From NCBI RefSeq assembly GCF_003612555.1, contig NZ_RAZF01000025.1:1-43658 (forward strand): a DNA stretch of 43,658 bases, written 5' to 3'. The notes below the pieces were generated by a model that saw only the letters and a list, made by a program, of their open reading frames with translations, did no database searches and was not told where the DNA came from. The position numbers and the translations under genes were made by a program. Below, piece by piece: positions 19,005 through 26,497 of this stretch. Numbering within the stretch: position 1 is the first letter of the stretch; every line of letters begins with the position of its first letter. The DNA comes from Acutalibacter sp. 1XD8-33 (GTDB lineage: Bacteria; Bacillota; Clostridia; Oscillospirales; Acutalibacteraceae).

Positions 19005-19091
19005 ATGAGAAAAGTTTTCAGCGCTTTCCTGGGCATACTTGTAATGATGGCCTCTGTGCTTGTATTTACGATTTTGGGGAGCTGGCTGTAA
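19005..19091 (+). CDS. 28-residue single-helix membrane peptide
   Basis: ATG 19005 follows a GGAGAGG site at about 18991-18997. The product MRKVFSAFLGILVMMASVLV continues for eight residues, FTILGSWL. A short basic start followed by an almost wholly hydrophobic stretch predicts one transmembrane helix. It lies directly after the C11/SLH gene. It could be a small membrane protein or toxin-like peptide, or a decayed signal sequence. I do not recognise a family. Confidence 0.4.
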   Translation: MRKVFSAFLGILVMMASVLVFTILGSWL

Positions 19092-19097
19092 ACGACT

Positions 19098-19426
19098 ATA
19101 AAACGACCCCTTGCTTACCTCACCGCCGCTTGGTATGGCGGTAGCACGGAAAACGCGGAGGTTGCCGCGCAGTATTGCCGGGCGGTTTACGATGCGGGTT
19201 TTGCTCCATCTGTCCGGCCCAGTTCCTGCCCCTTTTCCTCAACGACGCGGTTCCCGAGGAGCATAAGAACAGCATCGACATTGGGCGCGACCTGCTCCGG
19301 CGCTCCCGGATGCTGGTGGTGTGCGGGCATACCGTCACCGAGTCCATGAAAAACGACATCGCCGTGGCCCAGCGGCTGGGCATCACCGCCACCACCCTTG
19401 AGGGCATTTTGACCGTCAAGGGCTAG
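19098..19426 (+). pseudogene. DUF7768-like mobile-element protein, frameshifted
   Basis: The frame KRPLAYLTAAWYGG...AAQYCRAVYDAGFAP continues after one lost base near 19205-19213 as CPAQFLPLFLNDAVPEEHK, then RRSRMLVVCGHTVTE, NDIAVAQRLGITATTLEGIL. This resembles a small nucleoside-deoxyribosyltransferase-like protein common on Firmicute integrative elements, often near ardA. The normal start codon is absent (ATA at 19098). Family naming is from memory of the LNDAVPEEHK and DIAVAQRLGITATTLEGIL blocks. Confidence 0.55.
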
Positions 19427-19439
19427 GGCCGCCGCTGAC

Positions 19440-19905
19440 GTGGCCGCGCTGTTCGAGGCGTACATCACCAACCTGGGGAAATATAACGAGGGCGAGCTGG
19501 TGGGGGAAATACTGAAATTCCCCACCAGTCCCCAGGCGGTGGAGGCGCTGTTAAAAAATATCGGCGTGGACGGTATACGCTACGAGGAATTTTTTATCAC
19601 CCGCTTTGATGGCGATGTGTTGGAGCTCAATGACTATCTGGGCGAGTATGAAAATCTGGACGAGCTGAACCATCTGGCCTGCCTGCTCTTGGAGCTCCCC
19701 CAAGGTGAGATCGAAAAATTCGAGGCTGCGCTCCATATCGGGACGCATACCTCCAACGTGGCGGATATCGTCAACCTTGCGGAAAATCTGGACAGCTTTG
19801 AATTTTACCCGGATATGGAAAAGCGAGGACGATTTGGGCCGCTACTATGCGGAGGACTTGCCGATCTCCGCTGAGCTGAAAGACTACTTTGACTATGAGG
19901 CATAC
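19440..19905 (+). pseudogene. ardA: Antirestriction protein ArdA, frameshifted and truncated
   Basis: From GTG 19440: FEAYITNLGKYNEGELVGE, GVDGIRYEEFFITRFDGD, LGEYENLDELNHLACLL, GEIEKFEAALHIGTHT and NLAENLDSFEFYPDM are hallmark ArdA blocks. ArdA is a DNA-mimic protein that protects incoming elements from type I restriction. One extra A near 19818-19823 shifts the frame; the continuation (SEDDLGRYYAEDLP, YFDYEAYG) is in the next frame. The C-terminus is replaced at about 19905 by IS30 transposase sequence. It marks the right side of the element debris. Confidence 0.75.
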
Positions 19906-20225
19906 GGGCTTGACCGTATAGAGCGGAGGATGGGCGCAGGGTTCCGGCAAGTGTTCAGGTCAATAACGGTTGACAACGGAAGCGAATTTCAGGATTGCGC
20001 CGGAATGGAGCGGTCAAAGCGGGCGCGGAAGCCCCGCACAAAGAGTTATTATTGCCACCCGTATTCTGCATACGAACGGGGAAGCAATGAGCACATGAAC
20101 CGCATTATCCGGCGTTTCTTCCCAAAAGGACAAGCTTTGATGAAGTGACGGCGGCGAAGGTTGCGGAAGTAGAAGAGTGGCTGGCGAACTACCCGCAGCG
20201 GATACCGGGATGGGTAATGCCGTAA
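19906..20225 (+). mobile_element. IS30-family transposase C-terminal fragment
   Basis: Reading LDRIERRMGAGFRQVFRSI, TVDNGSEFQDCAGMERS, YYCHPYSAYERGSNEHMNR and IIRRFFPKG gives the DDE-domain end of IS30 transposases (catalytic D in VDNGSEF, E in YERGSNE). After PKG another one-base shift occurs; the rest reads TSFDEVTAAKVAEVEEWLAN and ends at TAA 20223-20225. No intact transposase or clear terminal repeat remains. It is joined in frame to the ArdA fragment. Confidence 0.7.
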
Positions 20226-20334
20226 ATGCCTTTCGAGCGGTACATAACATAGCCCCCGAATAACTGAACATAAAGGAAGCAGAACCAGAAGCGAGAAGAA
20301 CGCTCGGTTTGGTTTTCTGTTGTCTTTTTGCACA

Positions 20335-20372
20335 AAAGCGGGGATTCCGAACGCGCCGGAACCCCCGCTTTT
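20335..20372. terminator. Strong hairpin with A/T flanks
   Basis: AAAGCGGGG at 20335-20343 pairs with CCCCGCTTT near 20363-20371, with inner TTCCG/CGGAA pairing and an A run before and T run after. It can end transcription from either side: the island on the left or tRNA-Leu read-through from the right. Confidence 0.7.
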
Positions 20373-20489
20373 CATAAGTCGGGAAAATTTTTTAAACTTT
20401 TTTGTAATTTAATCTTGACTTTTGGCGTAGAAAATGGCAAAGACGCGTACGACCGCTTGTGTGAACAGGGACCCTAGGGTATGCAAATA

Positions 20490-20576
20490 TGGTGCCGCCG
20501 ACCGGGCTCGAACCGGTATGGTATTGCTACCGAGGGATTTTAAGTCCCTTGCGTCTGCCAATTCCGCCACGGCGGC
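20490..20576 (-). tRNA. tRNA-Leu (anticodon UAA)
   Basis: The minus strand begins GCCGCCGTGGCGGAATTGGC, has the anticodon stem-loop GGGACTTAAAATCCC (UAA), a long variable arm, the T-arm GGTTCGAGCCC and ends GGCGGCACCA with encoded CCA. At 87 bases with a class II variable arm it fits leucine tRNA. Its 3' end faces the element debris, the usual geometry for integration into a tRNA 3' end. Confidence 0.95.
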
Positions 20577-20609
20577 TTAGTGAAAGGCAACAACGATTTA
20601 ATGATATAC

Positions 20610-20638
20610 ATTTTACCATGCCGGATAAAAAAAATCAA
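20610..20638 (-). promoter_or_regulatory. Promoter of tRNA-Leu
   Basis: On the minus strand: TTGATT (20638-20633), 17-base spacer, TAAAAT (20615-20610), about 34 bases before the tRNA 5' end. Confidence 0.55.
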
Positions 20639-20693
20639 GTATGGGCATTCCGAAATCTCTACAAAATTTTTCTGAAAACATAAGCGAAAATAT

Positions 20694-20722
20694 TTGCTTT
20701 CACAGAGAAAGTATAGTATACT
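20694..20722 (+). promoter_or_regulatory. Promoter of the glucokinase gene
   Basis: TTGCTT (20694-20699), 17-base spacer, TATACT (20717-20722). The -10 box lies in a short palindrome (TAGTATACTA). The glucokinase start is 48 bases downstream with GAAGGAG before it. Confidence 0.5.
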
Positions 20723-20769
20723 ATAATCCAGAAGGGGTGCGCCCCAATTTTTATGAAGGAGTATGCTTT

Positions 20770-21726
20770 ATGTATTATCTAGGAATTGACTTGGGCGGCA
20801 CGAATATTGCCGTCGGAATTGTAAATGAGGCGTGTGAGATTATCGCTAAGGCCACCTCGTCTACTGCTACGGACAACGCGGAGCAGATTGCCGATGCTAT
20901 GGCCGCGACGGCCCGGCAGGCTTTGGAAAAGGCCGGGGCCACTTTGGCGGATGTGCCGTGGATCGGACTGGGATCTCCAGGCACGGTGAACAAGGCCACT
21001 GGCATCATCGAGTATGCCAACAATCTGCCCTTCCGGAACACTCCCATGCAGAAGATGCTGTCCGAGCGTCTGGACGGCAAGCCTGTCTACATGGAAAATG
21101 ACGCTAACGCGGCGGCTTTCGGCGAATACATGGCCGGAGCTTTAAAGGGAGCAAAAGACGCCATCGCCATTACCTTGGGCACAGGAGTAGGGGGCGGCGT
21201 GATTATCGAGGGCAAGATCTATTCCGGCAGCAATTTTGCCGGCGCTGAGTTGGGGCATATGGTCATCGTGGCGGACGGTTGGCCGTGCACCTGCGGACGC
21301 CTGGGCTGCTGGGAGTCTTACGCCTCTGCCACCGGGCTGATTAAGGCCACCAAGATCCATATGGAAAAGGCTCCCAAGGATTCCCCTCTGTGGACTATTG
21401 TGGGCGGGGATATCAATAAGGTCAACGGTCGCACTGCCTTTGACGCCATGCGCCAGGGAGATCCAGTGGGCAAGGAGATCGTGGACGAGTATGTGAAATA
21501 TCTGAGCGTGGGCCTGATCAATATCATCAACATTTTCCAGCCTGATATTCTGTGCGTTGGCGGCGGCGTGGGCAACGAGGGTGAGAGCCTGCTGGCGCCG
21601 GTGCGGGTGATCGTGGAGAAGGAGCAGTATGGCCACAACCCCGATGCCACCACGAAGATCTGCAAGGCTCAGCTGGGCAACGACGCGGGCATTATTGGCG
21701 CGGCCATGCTAGGGAAAGAAGGCTGA
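20770..21726 (+). CDS. glcK: ROK-family glucokinase
   Basis: 318 residues from ATG 20770, with AGGAG at 20757-20761; an in-frame upstream extension has no site. The ATP-binding start is LGIDLGGTNIAVGIV. The sugar-binding/catalytic block is MENDANAAAFGEYMAGA (Asp of NDAN as base). A second phosphate loop is TLGTGVGGGVI, and the ROK zinc motif is CTCGRLGCWESYAS. It phosphorylates glucose to glucose-6-phosphate in the cytoplasm using ATP. The next gene, aldose 1-epimerase, starts three bases after its stop, so the pair forms an operon that takes in free hexoses. Length and motifs are normal for the clostridial enzymes. Confidence 0.9.
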   Translation: MYYLGIDLGGTNIAVGIVNEACEIIAKATSSTATDNAEQIADAMAATARQALEKAGATLADVPWIGLGSPGTVNKATGIIEYANNLPFRNTPMQKMLSERLDGKPVYMENDANAAAFGEYMAGALKGAKDAIAITLGTGVGGGVIIEGKIYSGSNFAGAELGHMVIVADGWPCTCGRLGCWESYASATGLIKATKIHMEKAPKDSPLWTIVGGDINKVNGRTAFDAMRQGDPVGKEIVDEYVKYLSVGLINIINIFQPDILCVGGGVGNEGESLLAPVRVIVEKEQYGHNPDATTKICKAQLGNDAGIIGAAMLGKEG

Positions 21727-21729
21727 AAT

Positions 21730-22773
21730 ATGGGTATCGAAGTCAGACATTTTGGAATATTGCCCGATGGACGGGAGGCAAAGGCCTATACCCTGGTCCG
21801 GGAGGGAATGAAAGCGGTTGTCACAGACTATGGATGCCGCATTCTGGAACTGTGGGTAAACGACCGAGATGGCAAACCCGGGAATGTGGTGCTGGGCCAC
21901 CGGACCCTAGAGGAGTATCTGGGCGTCGATTTCCACGGCACTGCTGTGGGCCGCTTTGGCAACCGCATTGGAGGGGCCCGGTTCACCCTGGACGGCCAGG
22001 AGTACATTTTGGTGAAGAACGATGGGGAGAACTCCCTCCACGGCGGGCCTGGGGGATTCCATCAGGCTCTGTGGCAGGCGGGCTTCCAGGACGGTGCCGA
22101 GCCGGAAATCACATTTACCTTGGAGAGCCCCGATGGTGAGGAGGGCTTTCCCGGGAACTTGAGCGTCAGTGTCACCTATACCCTCACCCAGGAGGGAGCT
22201 CTGGAGATCTGCTACCGGGCGAAGAGTGACAAAAAGACGCCCTTTAACCCCACAAATCACAGCTTCTTCAATCTTTCCGGAGATCCAGGAAAGGATATCC
22301 TGGGAACCATACTCACCATCAATGCGCAGAGGGTGACTGCGGTTTCCGATGATTTGATCCCCACCGGCGAGCTGGTTCATGTGGAGGGGAGCCCTTTGGA
22401 TTTCCGCAGCCCAAAGCCTTTGGGGCAGGATATGTTCGCCAAGGATCATTTGATTCAGCTGTGTGGCGGCTTTGATCATAATTTTTGCACAGAGGGCAGC
22501 GGCTACCGGAAGATTGCCGAGGCCTGCGACCCGGACAGTGGCCGGGTTATGGAGGTATTTACGGACATGCCCGGCGTGCAGCTCTACACCTTTAACCGTG
22601 CGCCCCAGGGTGTTTTAGGCACAGACGGCCAGCCGATGAAGCCCCATTCCGCCTTCTGCCTGGAGACGCAGTTCTACCCGGATACGGTCCACCATGAGAA
22701 TTTCCCCGGAGGCTACTTGGAAAAGGATGTGGAGTTTGAGAGCCGGACGGCCTACCAATTCTCCGCAAAATGA
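21730..22773 (+). CDS. galM: Aldose 1-epimerase (galactose mutarotase)
   Basis: 347 residues. It interconverts alpha and beta anomers of glucose or galactose so kinases can use them. Diagnostic blocks: GRFGNRIGGARFTLDG, LHGGPGGFHQALW, the catalytic His in FNPTNHSFFNLSG, GGFDHNF and the catalytic Glu region CLETQFYPDTVHHENFP. Full-length and undamaged. It is coupled to the glucokinase gene (three-base gap) and followed by a terminator. No galactose kinase is nearby, so glucose is the more likely substrate here. Confidence 0.9.
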   Translation: MGIEVRHFGILPDGREAKAYTLVREGMKAVVTDYGCRILELWVNDRDGKPGNVVLGHRTLEEYLGVDFHGTAVGRFGNRIGGARFTLDGQEYILVKNDGENSLHGGPGGFHQALWQAGFQDGAEPEITFTLESPDGEEGFPGNLSVSVTYTLTQEGALEICYRAKSDKKTPFNPTNHSFFNLSGDPGKDILGTILTINAQRVTAVSDDLIPTGELVHVEGSPLDFRSPKPLGQDMFAKDHLIQLCGGFDHNFCTEGSGYRKIAEACDPDSGRVMEVFTDMPGVQLYTFNRAPQGVLGTDGQPMKPHSAFCLETQFYPDTVHHENFPGGYLEKDVEFESRTAYQFSAK

Positions 22774-22781
22774 GAGGAAAG

Positions 22782-22823
22782 AAGGAGGCTTTTGGCAGAA
22801 AACTTGCCTGAGCCTCCTTTCTG
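22782..22823 (+). terminator. Terminator of the glcK-galM operon
   Basis: AAGGAGGCT (22782-22790) pairs with AGCCTCCTT (22811-22819), with GGCA/TGCC inner pairing and a short T-rich tail, nine bases after the galM stop. Confidence 0.7.
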
Positions 22824-22967
22824 ACGTTATTCGGCAATCAACTGGAGACCAGTATTTTCAAGTTTTGGTTGGCCTGCCTGTAGGTGCGAGCCAACCCTGA
22901 TGTATAAAAATCGAGCAATTTATATATTTGGTGCTTCTGAAGTTGTTTGATTATGGGAGGAAAATCT

Positions 22968-23375
22968 ATGAATTTGGAAAAATCCTGTGGGGCCGTTATC
23001 TGCCGGGAGGACGGCGACTTCCCCCGGGTATTGGTAATCCGCCACCAGAACGGCGGGCACTGGGCCTTTCCCAAGGGGCATGTGGAAAAGGGGGAGAGCG
23101 AGGAGGAAACTGCTCTTCGGGAGATCCGGGAGGAAACGGGGCTTAAAGTAAAGATGGACACAGGCTTCCGACAGACGGTGACCTTTTCCCCCAAGCCCCA
23201 GGTGATGAAAGACGTAGTCTATTTCGGGGCCAAGCCCACCGGCGGAACGTTGAAACGTCAAGAAGAGGAGGTCCTGGAGGCCCGCTGGGCCACGTTTGGA
23301 GAGGCTTTGGAGCTGGTGACCTTTGAGAACGACAGGACCGTATTGCGGGAGTTCATCGCTTACTATGAAAGATAG
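22968..23375 (+). CDS. Nudix hydrolase, Ap4A-type
   Basis: 135 residues from ATG 22968 after GGGAGG (22955-22960). The Nudix box reads GHVEKGESEEETALREIREE then TGL, with all metal-binding glutamates. The start EKSCGAVICRE and the box spacing match bis(5'-nucleosyl)-tetraphosphatases and related diphosphate cleaners, which remove alarmone-like dinucleotides or damaged nucleotides. Specific substrate cannot be read from sequence. Monocistronic: a terminator precedes it. Confidence 0.8.
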   Translation: MNLEKSCGAVICREDGDFPRVLVIRHQNGGHWAFPKGHVEKGESEEETALREIREETGLKVKMDTGFRQTVTFSPKPQVMKDVVYFGAKPTGGTLKRQEEEVLEARWATFGEALELVTFENDRTVLREFIAYYER

Positions 23376-23531
23376 CGAACAGAGTTAACTTATACTTTTT
23401 GATAGTGATACGGTATGGGGGAACGGCACACCGCACCAAGTAAAGCAAAATATGCTTTGTGAACTCTCCCACGCCTTGCCAGGGGCTAGGCCGTGTCACC
23501 TGCCGTCGGAGTCCGCACAGTATTATTCCAC

Positions 23532-23589
23532 AAAAGCAAAGCAATCCCCCTGAAAAGCGCCTACTCCTCAGGGGGATTGCTTTGCTTTT
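23532..23589. terminator. Very strong bidirectional terminator
   Basis: A perfect 22-base stem (23532-23553 with 23568-23589) begins AAAAGCAAAGC and carries AATCCCCC near the loop; T/A tracts lie on both sides. It lies downstream of the Nudix gene; the 150 bases between hold short repeats only. Confidence 0.75.
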
Positions 23590-23690
23590 TACGATAAGGC
23601 CGGCTGATTGGCCAGGGCCTCTGCGCAGTGGATGCCGTCCACCACGGCGGTGGAGCATTTCATTCCGTTCTGGCCTATGCTGAGAGAAGC
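23589..23690 (-). pseudogene. Possible C-terminal scrap of a FAD-dependent oxidoreductase
   Basis: The minus strand reads GMKCSTAVVDGIHCAEAL and stops at TAA 23591-23589. This resembles the FAD-binding end of large flavoproteins, for example SAAVDGIRVAEMLA in the gene at 24890-26497. Only about 33 residues remain and no start is visible. Low confidence; it could be chance. Confidence 0.3.
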
Positions 23691-23829
23691 CCTGGACGCG
23701 AACCGGTGGATTGCGGCCCGGAGGATATGTTCCCTGGCTTCGGCGGGAGATCCGGGTTATGGAGGGGCTTCAACAGAAAGCCAGTCCATATTCAAGAATA
23801 AGGGAGAGGTTATCCCCCTTCGTATCCTT

Positions 23830-24048
23830 TTATGCAGTTCTCACTATTTTCATATTGGCGTAGCCTGGAGTATCAAATGTACTGGCTCTAACAGCTATTC
23901 GAGAAAAATAAGGTGTAACTGTTACAAACGCATACACATTCACAGCACAATTGTTCTTATATGAAATACTTTGATTTGTAGCTGCATCAGCAAACCCAAC
24001 ATTTACATGAGAAAGACCAGCCGTATAAAAAGCGCTTGCACAAAGTTC
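23830..24048 (-). pseudogene. AT-rich 5'-truncated gene fragment
   Basis: A minus-strand open stretch of 72 codons reads ASAFYTAGLSHVNVGFADAA, SISYKNNCAVNVYAFVTVTP and TFDTPGYANMKIVRTA before TAA 23832-23830. Composition looks like a real beta-rich, secreted-type protein, but a TAA stands directly upstream (24049-24051) and there is no ATG, so the N-terminus is lost. Like the next gene upstream on the same strand it is clearly more AT-rich than its neighbours, suggesting shared foreign origin. No family recognised. Confidence 0.45.
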
Positions 24049-24056
24049 TTACATCA

Positions 24057-24113
24057 TATAGTTAACGCAGTCCAAAAGAGGCAGAATGCCTCTTTTGGAC
24101 TGCGTTAACTATA
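24057..24113. repeat. 27-base perfect palindrome, terminator-like, copy 1
   Basis: Left arm 24057-24083 (TATAGTTAACGCAGTCC...) pairs perfectly with 24087-24113 around a GAA loop. The stop codon of the secreted-protein gene on the minus strand (24105-24107) lies inside it. A related element ends frlD at 33538-33597. Confidence 0.8.
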
Positions 24114-24758
24114 ATAGACCAATGTCATCACTGTATTCGCGGCAGACAGACCGCTTTTCAGCATCTCCGCCGCACACGAAGCGCTCTCAATGCTCGGAGT
24201 TGACAGCTTGGGCATCTCATTTTCAGATACTTCTGTTTCATCATAATTCTCGTATGCCGAATCAGAAGGAACCTCCCATCCAGGGAACAGCTCACTGAAT
24301 TTGGGTTCTATCTGAAAGGTCTGATCAGCGAGATTAACACTATAGCCCACACACACGCCTTTTGCCAAATCGTTGCTCCAGCTGTAGCTATAAATTATTT
24401 CCTTACGGGCATTCAGAATCTTCTCTTTCATTTCTGGCGTGGCCAGATCAGCATTCGAATAAGCCAGACTCCGAACTTCAGGATTTACCTTAACAGATTG
24501 CGCTTCTATTCCATTTTCGGCCTCAGTCAGCCCTTTCTGCAAAAAAGTCTGCCGAATGATCTCCGCCTGGGTGTCATAATCAAGACTGCTTATATCCAAT
24601 CGCTGCATTTTTTCGACAATTTCTATCTGCGCTTCATTCATCTGCTGACGCGCTGCTTCTGTTTCCCCGCTATCAGAAGCAGCAGAAGCTGTCATAGTCA
24701 GAAGCACCGCAAACAGTGCCGCCGTAAGAGCCACAAGAATCTTTTTCAACAGAGTCAC
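24105..24758 (-). CDS. Secreted protein of unknown function
   Basis: 217 residues. A clear signal peptide (KKILVALTAALFAVLLTM, ending ASAA) shows export. The mature part begins with a Glu/Gln-rich helical stretch (EAARQQMNEAQIEIVEKMQR), then AEIIRQTFLQKGL and a mixed region around SYSWSNDLAKGVCVGYSVNL. It has only two or so cysteines and no wall anchor. AT-rich relative to neighbours. Stop lies in the 24057-24113 palindrome. I do not recognise a family. Confidence 0.6.
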   Translation of the reverse strand: MTLLKKILVALTAALFAVLLTMTASAASDSGETEAARQQMNEAQIEIVEKMQRLDISSLDYDTQAEIIRQTFLQKGLTEAENGIEAQSVKVNPEVRSLAYSNADLATPEMKEKILNARKEIIYSYSWSNDLAKGVCVGYSVNLADQTFQIEPKFSELFPGWEVPSDSAYENYDETEVSENEMPKLSTPSIESASCAAEMLKSGLSAANTVMTLVYYS

Positions 24759-24889
24759 TTCCTTTCAGAATTTTTTACCAGAAAGCATTTTGTAAACGTT
24801 TCCCTCCTTTCTATCTATTATTTGCTTTCTATGATATGTATCATATCATATATGCATATCCATGCCAATAGAGATTTGGCGCGATTATT

Positions 24890-26497
24890 TCATGTTTTTT
24901 GGCTATTTTTCACCATTGCAAGCATTTCCGCGACCCGGATCCCGTCCACCGCGGCGGAGACGATCCCCCCGGCGTAACCCGCGCCCTCCCCGCAGGGGTA
25001 CAGTCCCCGGAGTCCCGGCGACTGCATGGTCTCGTCCCGGAGCAGCCGCACCGGGGAGGAGCTTCGGGTTTCCGGCGCGGTGAGCACGCCGTCCCCGCCG
25101 TCGAAGCCCTGGAGCTGCCGCCCCAGAACAGGCAGGGCCCGGCGCAGGGATTCGCTCACAAAGCCGGGCAGGCACTGGGAGACGTCACCAGGGGCCACGC
25201 CGGGCTGGTAGGTAGGCAGTACGCCGCCAAAGCCAACGGAGGGCCTTCCCGCCAGAAAATCCGCCACCCGCTGGGCGGGAGCCAAAAAGCCGCCTCCCCC
25301 ATAAGAAAAAGCCGCCCCCTCGATCCGCCGCTGGAACTCCACCCCTGCCAGGGGGCCCTCCCCGCCGAAGTCCTCCGGGCCCACCCCCACCAGCAGAGCT
25401 GCGTTGCTGTTCACGCCGTCCCGTGCCCAGGGGCTCATGCCATTGGTGACCACGCCCCCGGGCTCCGAGGCCGCGCCCGTCACCGTGCCCCCCGGGCACA
25501 TGCAGAAGGTGTAGACCCCCCGGCCGTTTTCCAGGCGGCAGCTGAGCTTGTAGTCTGCCGCCCCCAGAGCGGGATGCCCCGCGAAGGCCCCGTACTGGGC
25601 CCGGTCGATCACTGCCGCCGGCTGCTCGATGCGCACCCCCACGGAGAAGGCCTTAGGGGCCATAGGCAGGCCCAGATCCAGCAGATACTGGAACACGTCC
25701 CGGGCGCTGTGGCCCACGGCCAGAATCACCTGGTGGCAGGGAATCTCCTCTCGGCCGGAGGGTGTTTCCGCCTGGATCCCGGTGACCTGGCCGTTGGCCG
25801 CGCGCAGACCGGTGAGCCGGGTGGAGAAGCGCACCTCCCCGCCCAGGGCAATGATCTGCTCCCGGATCTTGGCTACCACGCTGGGAAGCCGGTCTGTGCC
25901 AATGTGGGGCTTGCCGTCGGTGAGGATTTCCGGGGGCGCTCCGGCGGAGACCAGCTCCTCCAGCACCTTGCGGATCCGGCCGTCGGCGGTGCCTGTGGTG
26001 AGCTTGCCGTCGGAAAAGGCCCCGGCCCCTCCCTCGCCGAACTGCACGTTGCACTCCGGGTCCAGCCGCCTGTGCTCCCAGAACTCCCGGACCTTTTTGG
26101 CCCGCTCCTCCACCGGCAGGCCCCGCTCCAGGATGATGGGCCGCTGGCCGCACTGAGCCAGAATCAGCCCGGCGAACATCCCCGCCGGCCCGAAGCCCAC
26201 CACCACCGGGCGCTGGCAAAGGGGCGGAAACTGGGGCGGCTGGTAGCGGTAGGGCTTTGCGGGCAGCACGTCCCCGCTCCGGGCCCGGGAGACAAGCCGG
26301 GCCTCGTCCCCGTCCACCTGGACCTCCGCCGCGCAGACGAAATGCACCCGGTCCTTTTTCCGGGCGTCCACGGATTTTTTCGCCAGGGCGACCTGAGTGA
26401 GGGCGCTCTCCGGCAGCTTCAGCTTTCTGGCGGCGGCGGACCGCAGGTCCTCCTGGGTGAAGCCCAGCTCCAGCCGCAGCCCATTCACTCGGATCAT
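24890..26497 (-). CDS. FAD-dependent dehydrogenase (COG2509 type)
   Basis: 535 residues from ATG 26497, which overlaps the previous stop as ATGA and follows GGGAGG; the longer in-frame start is less likely. An N-terminal small domain (about 1-85) precedes the FAD Rossmann motif VVGFGPAGMFAGLILAQ and the family block GEGGAGAFSDGKLTTG. The C-terminus closes the FAD site with GLYPCGEGAGYAGG and AAVDGIRVAE. Such proteins are uncharacterised flavin oxidoreductases; the electron donor and substrate are unknown. Last gene of a three-gene operon with a BaiN-like flavoprotein and a COG2426 membrane protein. Confidence 0.85.
   Translation of the reverse strand: MIRVNGLRLELGFTQEDLRSAAARKLKLPESALTQVALAKKSVDARKKDRVHFVCAAEVQVDGDEARLVSRARSGDVLPAKPYRYQPPQFPPLCQRPVVVGFGPAGMFAGLILAQCGQRPIILERGLPVEERAKKVREFWEHRRLDPECNVQFGEGGAGAFSDGKLTTGTADGRIRKVLEELVSAGAPPEILTDGKPHIGTDRLPSVVAKIREQIIALGGEVRFSTRLTGLRAANGQVTGIQAETPSGREEIPCHQVILAVGHSARDVFQYLLDLGLPMAPKAFSVGVRIEQPAAVIDRAQYGAFAGHPALGAADYKLSCRLENGRGVYTFCMCPGGTVTGAASEPGGVVTNGMSPWARDGVNSNAALLVGVGPEDFGGEGPLAGVEFQRRIEGAAFSYGGGGFLAPAQRVADFLAGRPSVGFGGVLPTYQPGVAPGDVSQCLPGFVSESLRRALPVLGRQLQGFDGGDGVLTAPETRSSSPVRLLRDETMQSPGLRGLYPCGEGAGYAGGIVSAAVDGIRVAEMLAMVKNSQKT

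Noticed and set aside
23608-23964. 118-residue plus-strand ORF after the Nudix gene
   Set aside because: No ribosome-binding site, changes composition midway, and overlaps more convincing minus-strand coding fragments.
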